Assembly (NCBI GenBank): GCA_014729205.1
Contig: WJKG01000014.1
Span: forward strand, 1 to 5,564
Direction: 5' to 3'
DNA: 5,564 bases
Source of the DNA: a candidate division GN15 bacterium
GTDB taxonomy: Bacteria; Zixibacteria; MSB-5A5; GN15; FEB-12
The translations under genes were made by a program, and so were the position numbers. This document shows, one piece after another, positions 1 to 5,564 of this stretch. The notes under the pieces were generated by a model that was given only the letters and a program-made list of their open reading frames with translations, had not been told where the DNA came from and did not search any database. Position 1 is the stretch's first letter. The number at the start of each line of letters is the position of its first letter.

Positions 1-2
1 AC

Positions 3-1064
3 CGGGAGCTGTCAGAGCCGGCGCGCGAACTGGTAGATGATGCGATAAGTGACTTGAAGCAGATCATGGCGAACGACGTAGCTACCAACTCGCCGACTAC
101 CGACTGGCGGTATCTGTGTCGGCAGATGGCCAAGGACCTGGCGATAGCTCCGGCCGAGGCGCTGGGCAAGATGGAGCAACTGCTGGCGGCGATGCGTCAC
201 CACGACAACGTGCGCGGGTTTACTGTTGGCAGCAGTGCCGGGCGTGACGACGTAATGCCGCGAGTCAATGAGTTGCTGGCCATGTTCGAGGTTGATCCAG
301 CCACGCGCTATGGCTACGATGGCAAGCCGTGGGTGGTGGATCGACTGCAGGAACGACTGCTCACGACGCGCTACCCGGTTTATGTAGGATTGATCAACCC
401 GAATACCAGTAACGGCGTACACGTGAACTCCGTTCGTCTGGCCGGCTATGGTGATACTGACCGCGAGCACCTGCTGGATTTCCTGTCGGCACGGTTGTAC
501 GGTGGGGGCGGCGCCCACAGTATGTTCATGAAGACCTGGGGGGCGGGTCTGGCCTACTCGAATGGCCTGCGGGCAAGTTTGTCGCAGGGACGTCTGACGT
601 ATTATGCCGAGCGGTGTCCGAAGTTGTCGCAGACGATGCAGTTCGTGGTGGATCAGATCAAGGAGGCGCCATTTGATCCGTCCCTGGCCGATTATGCGGT
701 GGCGCAGGCATTCGATGCCAGCCGGGCCGCTTCGGATTACGAGCGTCGCGGTCAGGCGATGGCTGCCGATCTGGCCGACGGGCGGACGCCGGAGACGATC
801 CGGGCGTTCCGCAAGGCGATCCTGGATATACGGCAGATGCCGGACCTGTATGATTCGCTGCATCATCGGATGCACGAGGTCTATGGCAAGGTGCTTCCGG
901 GGCTGGGGCCGAAGGGACCCGATGTCGATCATGTTGTCTACTTCGTGATTGGCCCTGAGTCGCAGCTTACCGAGTACGAGGAGTATCTTAACAGCGTCGA
1001 AGGAAAGGCCAAGCTCTACTGGTTGTATCCGCGCGACTACTGGTTGCCGGCCGAATTCAATTAG
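3..1064 (+). CDS. C-terminal part of a probable M16-like (insulinase-type) zinc-peptidase protein, 5' end outside window
   Basis: The reading frame is open from base 3 to the TAG at 1062-1064 (353 codons). A TTG at 54 and an ATG at 66 are possible internal starts, but the frame continues upstream without a stop and neither has a convincing Shine-Dalgarno, so the gene most likely begins before the window. Residues about 124-205 (counted from base 3) resemble the core of an M16 domain: a strand ending in a small-residue turn, a helix, a glycine-rich turn GGGG at 167-170, then SMF and GLAYSN at 182-187, followed by a strand and a helix. M16 proteins have two such halves, and the zinc motif HxxEH lies in the N-terminal one; no HxxEH is seen here, consistent with this being the C-terminal half or a non-catalytic partner. 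The remainder is helical and ends in a strand VVYFVIGP near 311-318. No signal peptide or membrane segment is visible. The family call rests on pattern recognition; the reading frame itself is solid. Confidence 0.6.
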   Translation, partial: RELSEPARELVDDAISDLKQIMANDVATNSPTTDWRYLCRQMAKDLAIAPAEALGKMEQLLAAMRHHDNVRGFTVGSSAGRDDVMPRVNELLAMFEVDPATRYGYDGKPWVVDRLQERLLTTRYPVYVGLINPNTSNGVHVNSVRLAGYGDTDREHLLDFLSARLYGGGGAHSMFMKTWGAGLAYSNGLRASLSQGRLTYYAERCPKLSQTMQFVVDQIKEAPFDPSLADYAVAQAFDASRAASDYERRGQAMAADLADGRTPETIRAFRKAILDIRQMPDLYDSLHHRMHEVYGKVLPGLGPKGPDVDHVVYFVIGPESQLTEYEEYLNSVEGKAKLYWLYPRDYWLPAEFN

Positions 1065-1132
1065 GTTGTTGTGGCTCAGGTGGTTTTCTTGCTGTCGCGG
1101 ATTCTGTGACAGGTCGATTAAGCCAACAAAAT
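1065..1132. other. Intergenic stretch with no recognised feature
   Basis: Between the stop of the M16-like gene and the candidate terminator I see no RNA gene or plausible short gene. A weak long-range pairing between TTGTTG near 1065 and CAACAA near 1125 exists but is interrupted and has a loop of more than 40 bases, so it is not called. Confidence 0.5.
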
Positions 1133-1172
1133 GCGGGTGGTGTTCGTCTTGTTTGCGAGCACTGCCCGTTTT
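1133..1172 (+). terminator. Candidate intrinsic terminator after the M16-like gene
   Basis: Bases 1133-1146 pair with 1156-1169 to give a 14-bp uninterrupted stem (four G-U wobbles, otherwise mostly G-C) around the nine-base loop 1147-1155. A run of four T (1169-1172) follows, then GGTT. It lies about 70 bases after the stop codon of the upstream gene and before the promoter of the next, which is where a terminator would be expected. The wobbles and the short T-tract make it moderate rather than strong. Confidence 0.5.
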
Positions 1173-1212
1173 GGTTACCGCTTGTCCGATAGAAGATTAC
1201 CGGTGTTTACCA

Positions 1213-1240
1213 TTGTCAAATGTGTTTTCTGGCGTATATT
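1213..1240 (+). promoter_or_regulatory. Sigma70-like promoter for the M14 carboxypeptidase gene
   Basis: TTGTCA at 1213-1218 matches five of six bases of the -35 consensus, and TATATT at 1235-1240 matches five of six of the -10 consensus, with a 16-base spacer. Transcription would start near 1247, giving a leader of about 40 bases before the ATG at 1289. The site sits in an AT-richer patch of an otherwise GC-richer window. I see no clear operator palindrome next to it. Promoter consensus in the source lineage is not known, so this is a prediction by match only. Confidence 0.45.
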
Positions 1241-1278
1241 GTGAAGGAACACGCTTGATACTACTCTTTCGACCCCAC

Positions 1279-1284
1279 AGGAGG
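1279..1284 (+). promoter_or_regulatory. Shine-Dalgarno site of the M14 carboxypeptidase gene
   Basis: A full AGGAGG lies four bases before the ATG at 1289. Together with the signal peptide that begins immediately after the ATG, it fixes the start codon. The spacing is on the short side but normal for a strong anti-Shine-Dalgarno match. Confidence 0.8.
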
Positions 1285-1288
1285 CATC

Positions 1289-3871
1289 ATGCACAAGCTA
1301 CTGCTAAGTTTGCTTCTGGTCGGTTTGCTGGCGACTGTCGGGCTGGCAGACTCACAGAAGTACATGCAGATTGAGGTTTTCATTGACGATAAGCCCACCC
1401 TGCAGACCATTGAGGGCATGGGGCTGGATATCGTTCACTACGGCGAGAAGTCGTTGGAGCTCGTTGTTACGCCGGATGAGCACCAGCGATTAATGGATCT
1501 GGGTGTACCAATGCAGGTCATGCAGGAGGACCTGGTTTCATTCTACCAGAGCCGGCTGGCCGACAAGGACATGGGCGGCTATCTAACATTGGACGAGATC
1601 AATGCCTATGTTGACAGCATTATTCTCTTGCATCCCACGATAGTCAGCGCCAAGCAGAGCCTGGGACAGTCGATTCAAGGACGGGACGTCTGGGCGTTCA
1701 AGATTTCGGATAATCCGCTGGTCGATGAGGACGAGCCGGAGTTGCTCTACACGGCAGCAATCCACGCCCGCGAGGTTATCACGCCAATGGTGCTGCAGCA
1801 CTACATCAACTGGCTGGTCGACAACTACGGCACTGATCCCGAGGCAACCGAGCTCGTGAATGAACGTGAGATGTGGTTTGTCATGTGCGTCAACCCCGAT
1901 GGCTACTACTACAACGAGGCCACGAACCCCGGCGGTGGCGGTATGTGGCGCAAGAATCGCCGCGATAACGGTGATGGTAGTTTCGGTGTGGACTTGAACC
2001 GTAACTGGGGTTATGAGTGGGGCTATGATGACTACGGGTCATCATCGGACCCGTCGTCGAATACCTACCGGGGTACCGCGCCGTTTTCAGAACCGGCGAC
2101 CCAGGCACTGCGGGACTTCCATATTGCGCGCGATTTCCAGGTGTCGGTGTACTACCACTCCTATTCAAACCTGGTGCTGTATCCGTGGGGGTACGACTAC
2201 TTCCTGACGCCCGATGATGACATCTTCAGTCAGGCCGCCGATACCATGGCCGCCTTCAACGGCTATGATCCCGGACCGGCTCATTCGCTGTATCCGGCGA
2301 ATGGCGTCACTGATGATTGGATTTATGGGGAGCAGACACTGAAGAACATGACATTCGCCTTCACCTTCGAGGTGGGCGGTTCCAGCGATGGTTTCTGGCC
2401 AAGCACTTCGCGTATTCCGCAACTCGTTTCGGAGAACCTGGAGCCGAACAAGTACCTGGCGCGGCTGGCCGGCAACCCCTATGCACTGCGTATCCCGGCA
2501 GCTCCGGTGGCAATGGTGGCTGACACGGTCGACAGCACCGGCTATACGGTGATGTGGACTCATACGGATACCCTGAATCCGGGCGTCGAGTATGAGCTGA
2601 TGGAGCTGCAGGACTTCCAGCAGGTGATGGACTCGGCCAATACATGGCAGAACTTCACGAACAATCAGTTTTCCATCACCACGATGCGTCGGAACTCAGA
2701 TCCGACATCGTTTTTCTCCGGTAACGGCAACAATCTGGTCCGCTGGTTCCAGACGACCGAGGCGCAGTCTGTCAACCTGTTTGATACGTTGACTTTCTAT
2801 ACCTACTTCGAGATTGAGTCCAATTGGGACTACGCCTATGTGGAGGTATCCACCGACGGGGAGACCTTCACGCCGATCGAAGGTAATATCACGACTTCGT
2901 CCAACCCCAACGGCAACAACCGTGGCCACGGAATCACGGGCGAATCTGTCGGGTGGATGCCGGCGAAGTTCCCGTTGGACGACTATGCCGGGCAAGAAGT
3001 GTATTTCCGCTGGTCGTACTACACCGATAGTTATGTCGTAGAAGAAGGCTTCTATGTAGACGATATCTTCCCGATCGAAGGGTTTGCCTCACAGACTGTT
3101 ATCGCCTCCACTATTGCTGACACCAGTTACCAGTTCACTGACCACGAGGCAGGCGAGTTCTTCTATAAGGTGCGGGCTAAGGATGAGCAGGGGCAGTGGG
3201 GTCCATTCTCGCTGCCGGTGGTTACGATCGTGAGCGGCTCGGGTGAGATTTGCTACGACAGCGACCAGGACGGTTACGGCGATCCGGACCATCCGGAGAA
3301 CACCTGCCCTGACGATAACTGCCCGCAGACGTTCAACGCCGATCAGACTGATACTGACCAGGATGGTGTCGGCGATGCGTGTGACAATTGTGAGCAGATA
3401 GCTAACGCCGATCAGGCCGATGCTGACCAGGATGGGGTTGGCGACGTGTGTGATAACTGTGATCAGGTTGCTAATGCTGACCAGGCGGATGTGGATTCCG
3501 ATACCATTGGCGATGCCTGTGACAACTGCGTTGATGACGCCAATACTGATCAAGCCGACAGCGATGGTGACACCGTGGGCGATGTCTGTGACAACTGTCC
3601 TGATGTTGCCAACACCGACCAGGCTGATGTCGATCAGGACGGTATAGGCGATGCCTGTGACTTCATTTGCGCCGATATCGACGGTGACGGTGTTGGCCCC
3701 AATGTCGGTGACCTCACCTTCATGGTAGCCTTCCTGTTCAGTGATGGCACGGCTCCGCCGGTAATGCAAGCGGCCGATGTCAACGCCACCGGCGGTGATC
3801 CCAATGTACAGGATCTGACCTATTTGGTGGCATATTTGTTCACCGAGGGACCGCCCCCCGTGTGTCCCTAG
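1289..3871 (+). CDS. Secreted multidomain M14 zinc carboxypeptidase with thrombospondin type-3 and dockerin-like repeats
   Basis: This complete 860-residue gene has its start set by the AGGAGG at 1279. Residues 1-20 are a Sec signal peptide (HK, then a leucine-rich core) with likely cleavage at A20/D21. Residues 21 to about 95 resemble an M14 propeptide. The catalytic domain (about 97-393) is carboxypeptidase A/T-like: zinc ligands H159 and E162 (in HARE) and H290 (in HSYS); substrate residues R221, N237 and R238; Y335 at the position of CPA Tyr248; and general base E361 in FTFEVG. It is therefore predicted to be an active metallocarboxypeptidase trimming C-terminal residues outside the cytoplasm; side-chain specificity cannot be read here. 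Residues about 404-440 and 602-648 look like two parts of one fibronectin-III fold, split by a MAM/immune-inhibitor-A-like sandwich (about 441-600). Five thrombospondin type-3 repeats (676-790) and two dockerin-like loops (795-860) follow. It has its own promoter and terminator, so it is probably monocistronic. Confidence 0.95.
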   Translation: MHKLLLSLLLVGLLATVGLADSQKYMQIEVFIDDKPTLQTIEGMGLDIVHYGEKSLELVVTPDEHQRLMDLGVPMQVMQEDLVSFYQSRLADKDMGGYLTLDEINAYVDSIILLHPTIVSAKQSLGQSIQGRDVWAFKISDNPLVDEDEPELLYTAAIHAREVITPMVLQHYINWLVDNYGTDPEATELVNEREMWFVMCVNPDGYYYNEATNPGGGGMWRKNRRDNGDGSFGVDLNRNWGYEWGYDDYGSSSDPSSNTYRGTAPFSEPATQALRDFHIARDFQVSVYYHSYSNLVLYPWGYDYFLTPDDDIFSQAADTMAAFNGYDPGPAHSLYPANGVTDDWIYGEQTLKNMTFAFTFEVGGSSDGFWPSTSRIPQLVSENLEPNKYLARLAGNPYALRIPAAPVAMVADTVDSTGYTVMWTHTDTLNPGVEYELMELQDFQQVMDSANTWQNFTNNQFSITTMRRNSDPTSFFSGNGNNLVRWFQTTEAQSVNLFDTLTFYTYFEIESNWDYAYVEVSTDGETFTPIEGNITTSSNPNGNNRGHGITGESVGWMPAKFPLDDYAGQEVYFRWSYYTDSYVVEEGFYVDDIFPIEGFASQTVIASTIADTSYQFTDHEAGEFFYKVRAKDEQGQWGPFSLPVVTIVSGSGEICYDSDQDGYGDPDHPENTCPDDNCPQTFNADQTDTDQDGVGDACDNCEQIANADQADADQDGVGDVCDNCDQVANADQADVDSDTIGDACDNCVDDANTDQADSDGDTVGDVCDNCPDVANTDQADVDQDGIGDACDFICADIDGDGVGPNVGDLTFMVAFLFSDGTAPPVMQAADVNATGGDPNVQDLTYLVAYLFTEGPPPVCP
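2606..3088 (+). other. Region encoding a MAM/immune-inhibitor-A-like beta-sandwich inside the M14 protein
   Basis: Residues about 441-600 of the M14 protein show the pattern of the jelly-roll modules attached to many secreted bacterial proteases: a first strand with TWQNF, a strand LTFYTYFEIE, then DYAYVEVSTDGETF, a GW near 555 before a DDYAGQEVYFRW strand pair, and a closing GFYVDDI at 587-593. Such modules usually bind calcium and mediate substrate or surface contact. Its limits are judged by eye. The stretches just before (about 404-440, with MWTHT and YELMELQ) and after (about 602-648, with FFYKVRAKDEQGQWGP) read as the early and late strands of a fibronectin-III domain, which suggests the sandwich is inserted into it. 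Confidence 0.6.
3314..3658 (+). repeat. Five in-frame 69-base repeats encoding thrombospondin type-3 calcium loops
   Basis: The M14 protein has five head-to-tail units of exactly 23 residues (676-698, 699-721, 722-744, 745-767, 768-790). Each begins DNC and ends G-D-A/V-C, with a central ANADQAD-like segment. Every unit keeps the aspartate spacing DxDxDxxxDxxD when read into the next unit, the calcium-coordinating pattern of thrombospondin type-3 repeats. Each unit carries two cysteines, as in the family, where they form disulfides. A less regular lead-in loop at 655-675 (C655, D657, D659, D661, D665) precedes the array. At DNA level the copies differ mainly at third codon positions, so they look old and selected at protein level. 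In this family the array forms a rigid calcium-dependent stalk, probably holding the catalytic part away from the C-terminal module. Confidence 0.92.
3671..3868 (+). repeat. Tandem dockerin-like calcium loops at the C-terminus of the M14 protein
   Basis: Two related units lie at residues about 795-828 and 829-860: ADxDGDGxxPNVGDLTFMVAFLF followed after a proline-rich turn by ADVNATGGDPNVQDLTYLVAYLF. Each has a D-x-(D/N)-x-(D/T)-G start, a shared PNVxDLT core and a hydrophobic helix, the layout of a type I dockerin duplicated EF-hand. The loops run 13 residues from first to last aspartate (796-808 and 830-842) rather than the canonical 12. C794 and C859 flank the pair and could clasp it with a disulfide. 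Such tails occur on many secreted proteins of uncultured FCB-group bacteria; a role in cell-surface attachment or sorting is an inference, and no cohesin partner is present in this window. Confidence 0.75.
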
Positions 3872-3895
3872 GTCAGTATTTTACGATGGTATGGA

Positions 3896-3929
3896 AAAGC
3901 GGCAGCTCGAATGATCGGGCTGCCGCTTT
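3896..3929. terminator. Bidirectional intrinsic terminator between convergent genes
   Basis: Bases 3896-3910 pair with 3915-3929 in a 15-bp stem with one G-U wobble and a four-base loop ATGA. The stem starts with AAA and ends with TTT, and an extra A at 3895 gives four U on the minus-strand transcript. It lies 24 bases after the stop of the M14 gene and 27 bases past the stop of the serine hydrolase gene on the opposite strand, so it can end both transcripts. It accounts for most of the short intergenic gap. Confidence 0.85.
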
Positions 3930-3956
3930 GCATTACCGAGCCTGGTAGCTTCGTGG

Positions 3957-5564
3957 TTAGTCGCTGGCGCGCTCGGCTGTGAAGATGCCGTTGGGCTGGT
4001 GCGACTGGGCTTCTATAACCTTGTCATCCTCGACGACGAAGATCATGCTGTAGCCGGTTAAGCCCTTCAGGTTGAACTCATTGCGCTCGTACGGCTCAAG
4101 CTCATAGGTAGGCTGGCCGGGAATGACAGCGTAAAGAGCGCCAGCCTTGAGTTCAATCTTCATGGTCGGGCCGCCCTCGAATTGATACTCACCGACAAAT
4201 TGCTGGAGGTAGTCCTCATCGCGGAGTTCGGCGGAAGCTTGCCGTTCGAACACAACCGGATCGACCCCGGGTTGCAGCGACATCACAATGGAGCCGATGT
4301 CACCCTTTTCATTAGTGCGGAAATTGACCAGCAATGTCTGCTCGCCGATCTGACGGTTCTCGGTCAGGCGGAAGACATCGTAGTGCCAGTGTTCGAGTGC
4401 GGCCGGGAACTCATTGAGCCGGGCGCGGAGTTGCTTGTCTTCGAGTTCGACGGTAATGGTGCCATAACCGGGATGGGCGAACTCACCGGTGTATGCCTTG
4501 AGTTTGTGTGACGGCTTAGTGCCCTTGACCGGTTTCTGCTGCTCGGGCTTCTCGTCGTCGGAGTCCTCTTCTTCGTCCTCGGAGCCGTCGTCGCCGCTAA
4601 GTCTGGCGTACCAGTCGATGGGTTCGAGATCAAGGAAGAGGTCGGCGGCGCGCAGGGCGGTAACGGTGTTCAGCATCGTGGCATCGCGGTTGGTCAGGCA
4701 GCAGATACCAAGACCATCTTCGGGCAGGAGTACAACCCACGCCGTGAAACCATCGATTCCTCCGCCATGCTGTACCATTCGATGGCCCCGGTACACCTCG
4801 ACAAACCACCCCAGGCCGTAGGAGTTATTCTGTCGTTCCGCGTAGGCGTTGCCGCCGGGAATCGGTATCTGGGGCTGGTGGGTCTCGCGGAGTGTTGACG
4901 CTTTGACGATCTCGTTGCCGTTATACTTGCCGCTGCCGAGCTGCATGATCATCCAGTTGGCCATGTCCGTGACTGAGGAATTGATTGATCCTGCCGGCGC
5001 GACACCATCAAGGTGTCGGTAGGGGATTTCAATCAGGCTATCCTCGTCCCAGGTATAGGGAAGGGCGTAATCATCGGTGCTGGTCATGGCCTCGATTGTG
5101 AATACTGTGCGGGTCATCTCCAGGGGATCGAGCAAACGTTCCTGGACCACCTGTTCCCAGGTGCTTTGGGAGAGTTGCCCGACCAGGTATCCGGCTGCCA
5201 TGAACATCAGGTTCTGGTACTGGAACGTATAGCGGAAGGGCTTGCTCGGCTCTAGATGGGCCAGTCGTTCCATGAGATTCTCGCGGGTGTCATTGCCAGT
5301 GTACCATACCATGTCGTGGCGGGGCAGTCCGGAGCGATGGCAGAGCAGGTCGCGGGTGGTCATCTGTTCGGAGGCGAAGTCGTCGTACAACTTGAAGTCG
5401 GGGAGGTAGGTGCGTACGGGCTCATCCCAGTCGAGCACACCATCCTCGACCAGCATCCCCGCAGCAGTGGCAGTGAATGCCTTGGTGCACGATCCGATGG
5501 CGTAGAGCGTGTTCTCGGTGGCCGGGAGGCTGTCGGCCAGGTTGCGATAGCCGAAGCCCTTGGC
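3957..5564 (-). CDS. Serine hydrolase of the beta-lactamase/penicillin-binding protein family (class C type), 5' end outside window
   Basis: The frame stays open from the right edge to the TAA at 3957-3959 (535 codons). An ATG at 5456 is an internal methionine, not the start: the 36 codons before it contain the catalytic motif SCTK (S25-K28 counted from base 5564). The second motif is YQN at 116-118, and the third is HGG at 266-268 in HGGGIDGF, taking the place of KTG as in esterases and DD-peptidases of this fold. All three catalytic motifs are present, so it should be an active acyl-enzyme hydrolase. Substrate could be a D-amino-acid peptide, peptidoglycan stem or an ester; beta-lactam resistance should not be assumed. 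After the catalytic domain (to about 320) comes an acidic linker (325-339, almost all D, E, S, G), a Lys/Pro/Gln patch, a DUF3471-like beta domain (about 350-440), and a second similar beta module (about 452-530). Any signal peptide lies beyond the edge. It is convergent with the M14 gene. Confidence 0.92.
   Translation of the reverse strand, partial: AKGFGYRNLADSLPATENTLYAIGSCTKAFTATAAGMLVEDGVLDWDEPVRTYLPDFKLYDDFASEQMTTRDLLCHRSGLPRHDMVWYTGNDTRENLMERLAHLEPSKPFRYTFQYQNLMFMAAGYLVGQLSQSTWEQVVQERLLDPLEMTRTVFTIEAMTSTDDYALPYTWDEDSLIEIPYRHLDGVAPAGSINSSVTDMANWMIMQLGSGKYNGNEIVKASTLRETHQPQIPIPGGNAYAERQNNSYGLGWFVEVYRGHRMVQHGGGIDGFTAWVVLLPEDGLGICCLTNRDATMLNTVTALRAADLFLDLEPIDWYARLSGDDGSEDEEEDSDDEKPEQQKPVKGTKPSHKLKAYTGEFAHPGYGTITVELEDKQLRARLNEFPAALEHWHYDVFRLTENRQIGEQTLLVNFRTNEKGDIGSIVMSLQPGVDPVVFERQASAELRDEDYLQQFVGEYQFEGGPTMKIELKAGALYAVIPGQPTYELEPYERNEFNLKGLTGYSMIFVVEDDKVIEAQSHQPNGIFTAERASD

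Noticed and set aside
54..56. TTG as start codon of the M16-like gene
   Set aside because: The frame is open to the window edge and no clear Shine-Dalgarno precedes it, so the gene most likely begins further upstream.
12..932. A 306-codon minus-strand frame opposite the M16-like gene
   Set aside because: It is rich in Arg, His, Gln and Ile with no domain-like pattern, as expected of the complement of a GC-rich gene; the plus-strand frame has recognisable motifs.
949..1374. A 141-codon plus-strand frame overlapping the end of the first gene and the start of the M14 gene
   Set aside because: It spans the predicted terminator and promoter, has a low-complexity translation and no ribosome binding site, and conflicts with two better supported genes.
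3314..3658. The regular 69-base repeats as a possible CRISPR array or minisatellite
   Set aside because: There are no unique spacers between identical repeats, and the units are in frame, diverged at third codon positions and encode conserved calcium loops.
3089..3769. A 226-codon minus-strand frame opposite the thrombospondin repeats, with a periodic hydrophobic I/V/G-rich translation that looks like a repeat protein
   Set aside because: Its periodicity is the mirror of the 69-base repeats of the M14 gene, it has no Shine-Dalgarno or own promoter, and the plus-strand product is unmistakable.
4489..4821. A plus-strand frame with a serine run, opposite the serine hydrolase
   Set aside because: The serine run is the complement of the Asp/Glu codons in the acidic linker of the real gene.
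5454..5456. ATG as start codon of the serine hydrolase
   Set aside because: The frame continues upstream and includes the essential SxxK motif, so this is an internal methionine.

Overview
The window holds three protein-coding genes and no RNA genes, CRISPR array, insertion sequence or integrase. Two genes are cut by the window edges. From left to right it contains the 3' part of a gene that looks like the C-terminal half of an M16 (insulinase-type) zinc-peptidase protein (+ strand, bases 3-1064), a complete secreted M14 zinc carboxypeptidase of 860 residues (+ strand, 1289-3871), and the 3' part of a serine hydrolase of the beta-lactamase/penicillin-binding family (- strand, 3957 to the right edge).

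The M14 gene is the centrepiece. Its protein reads in order: signal peptide, propeptide-like segment, carboxypeptidase A/T-type catalytic domain with all key residues in place, a fibronectin-III-like fold apparently interrupted by a MAM/immune-inhibitor-A-like beta-sandwich, five exact 23-residue thrombospondin type-3 calcium-binding repeats, and a C-terminal pair of dockerin-like calcium loops bracketed by cysteines. This is a cell-surface or secreted protein built for a calcium-containing, oxidising exterior.

The 224-base gap between the first two genes holds a candidate intrinsic terminator for the upstream gene, then a sigma70-like promoter and a strong Shine-Dalgarno for the M14 gene, so the two are probably separate transcription units. 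The 85-base gap between the convergent M14 and serine hydrolase genes holds a 15-bp hairpin that can terminate transcription from both sides.

The organism is a bacterium with moderately GC-rich DNA. The long multidomain exoprotease with thrombospondin type-3 repeats and a dockerin-like tail of the type '..NV.DLTYLV.YLF' resembles proteins from uncultured FCB-group lineages such as candidate phylum Zixibacteria. That is an inference from recalled protein style, not a search result. The three genes share a theme of protein or peptide/ester hydrolysis, but nothing in the layout proves they work in one pathway. I see no clear novel system; the most notable material is the domain architecture of the M14 protein.
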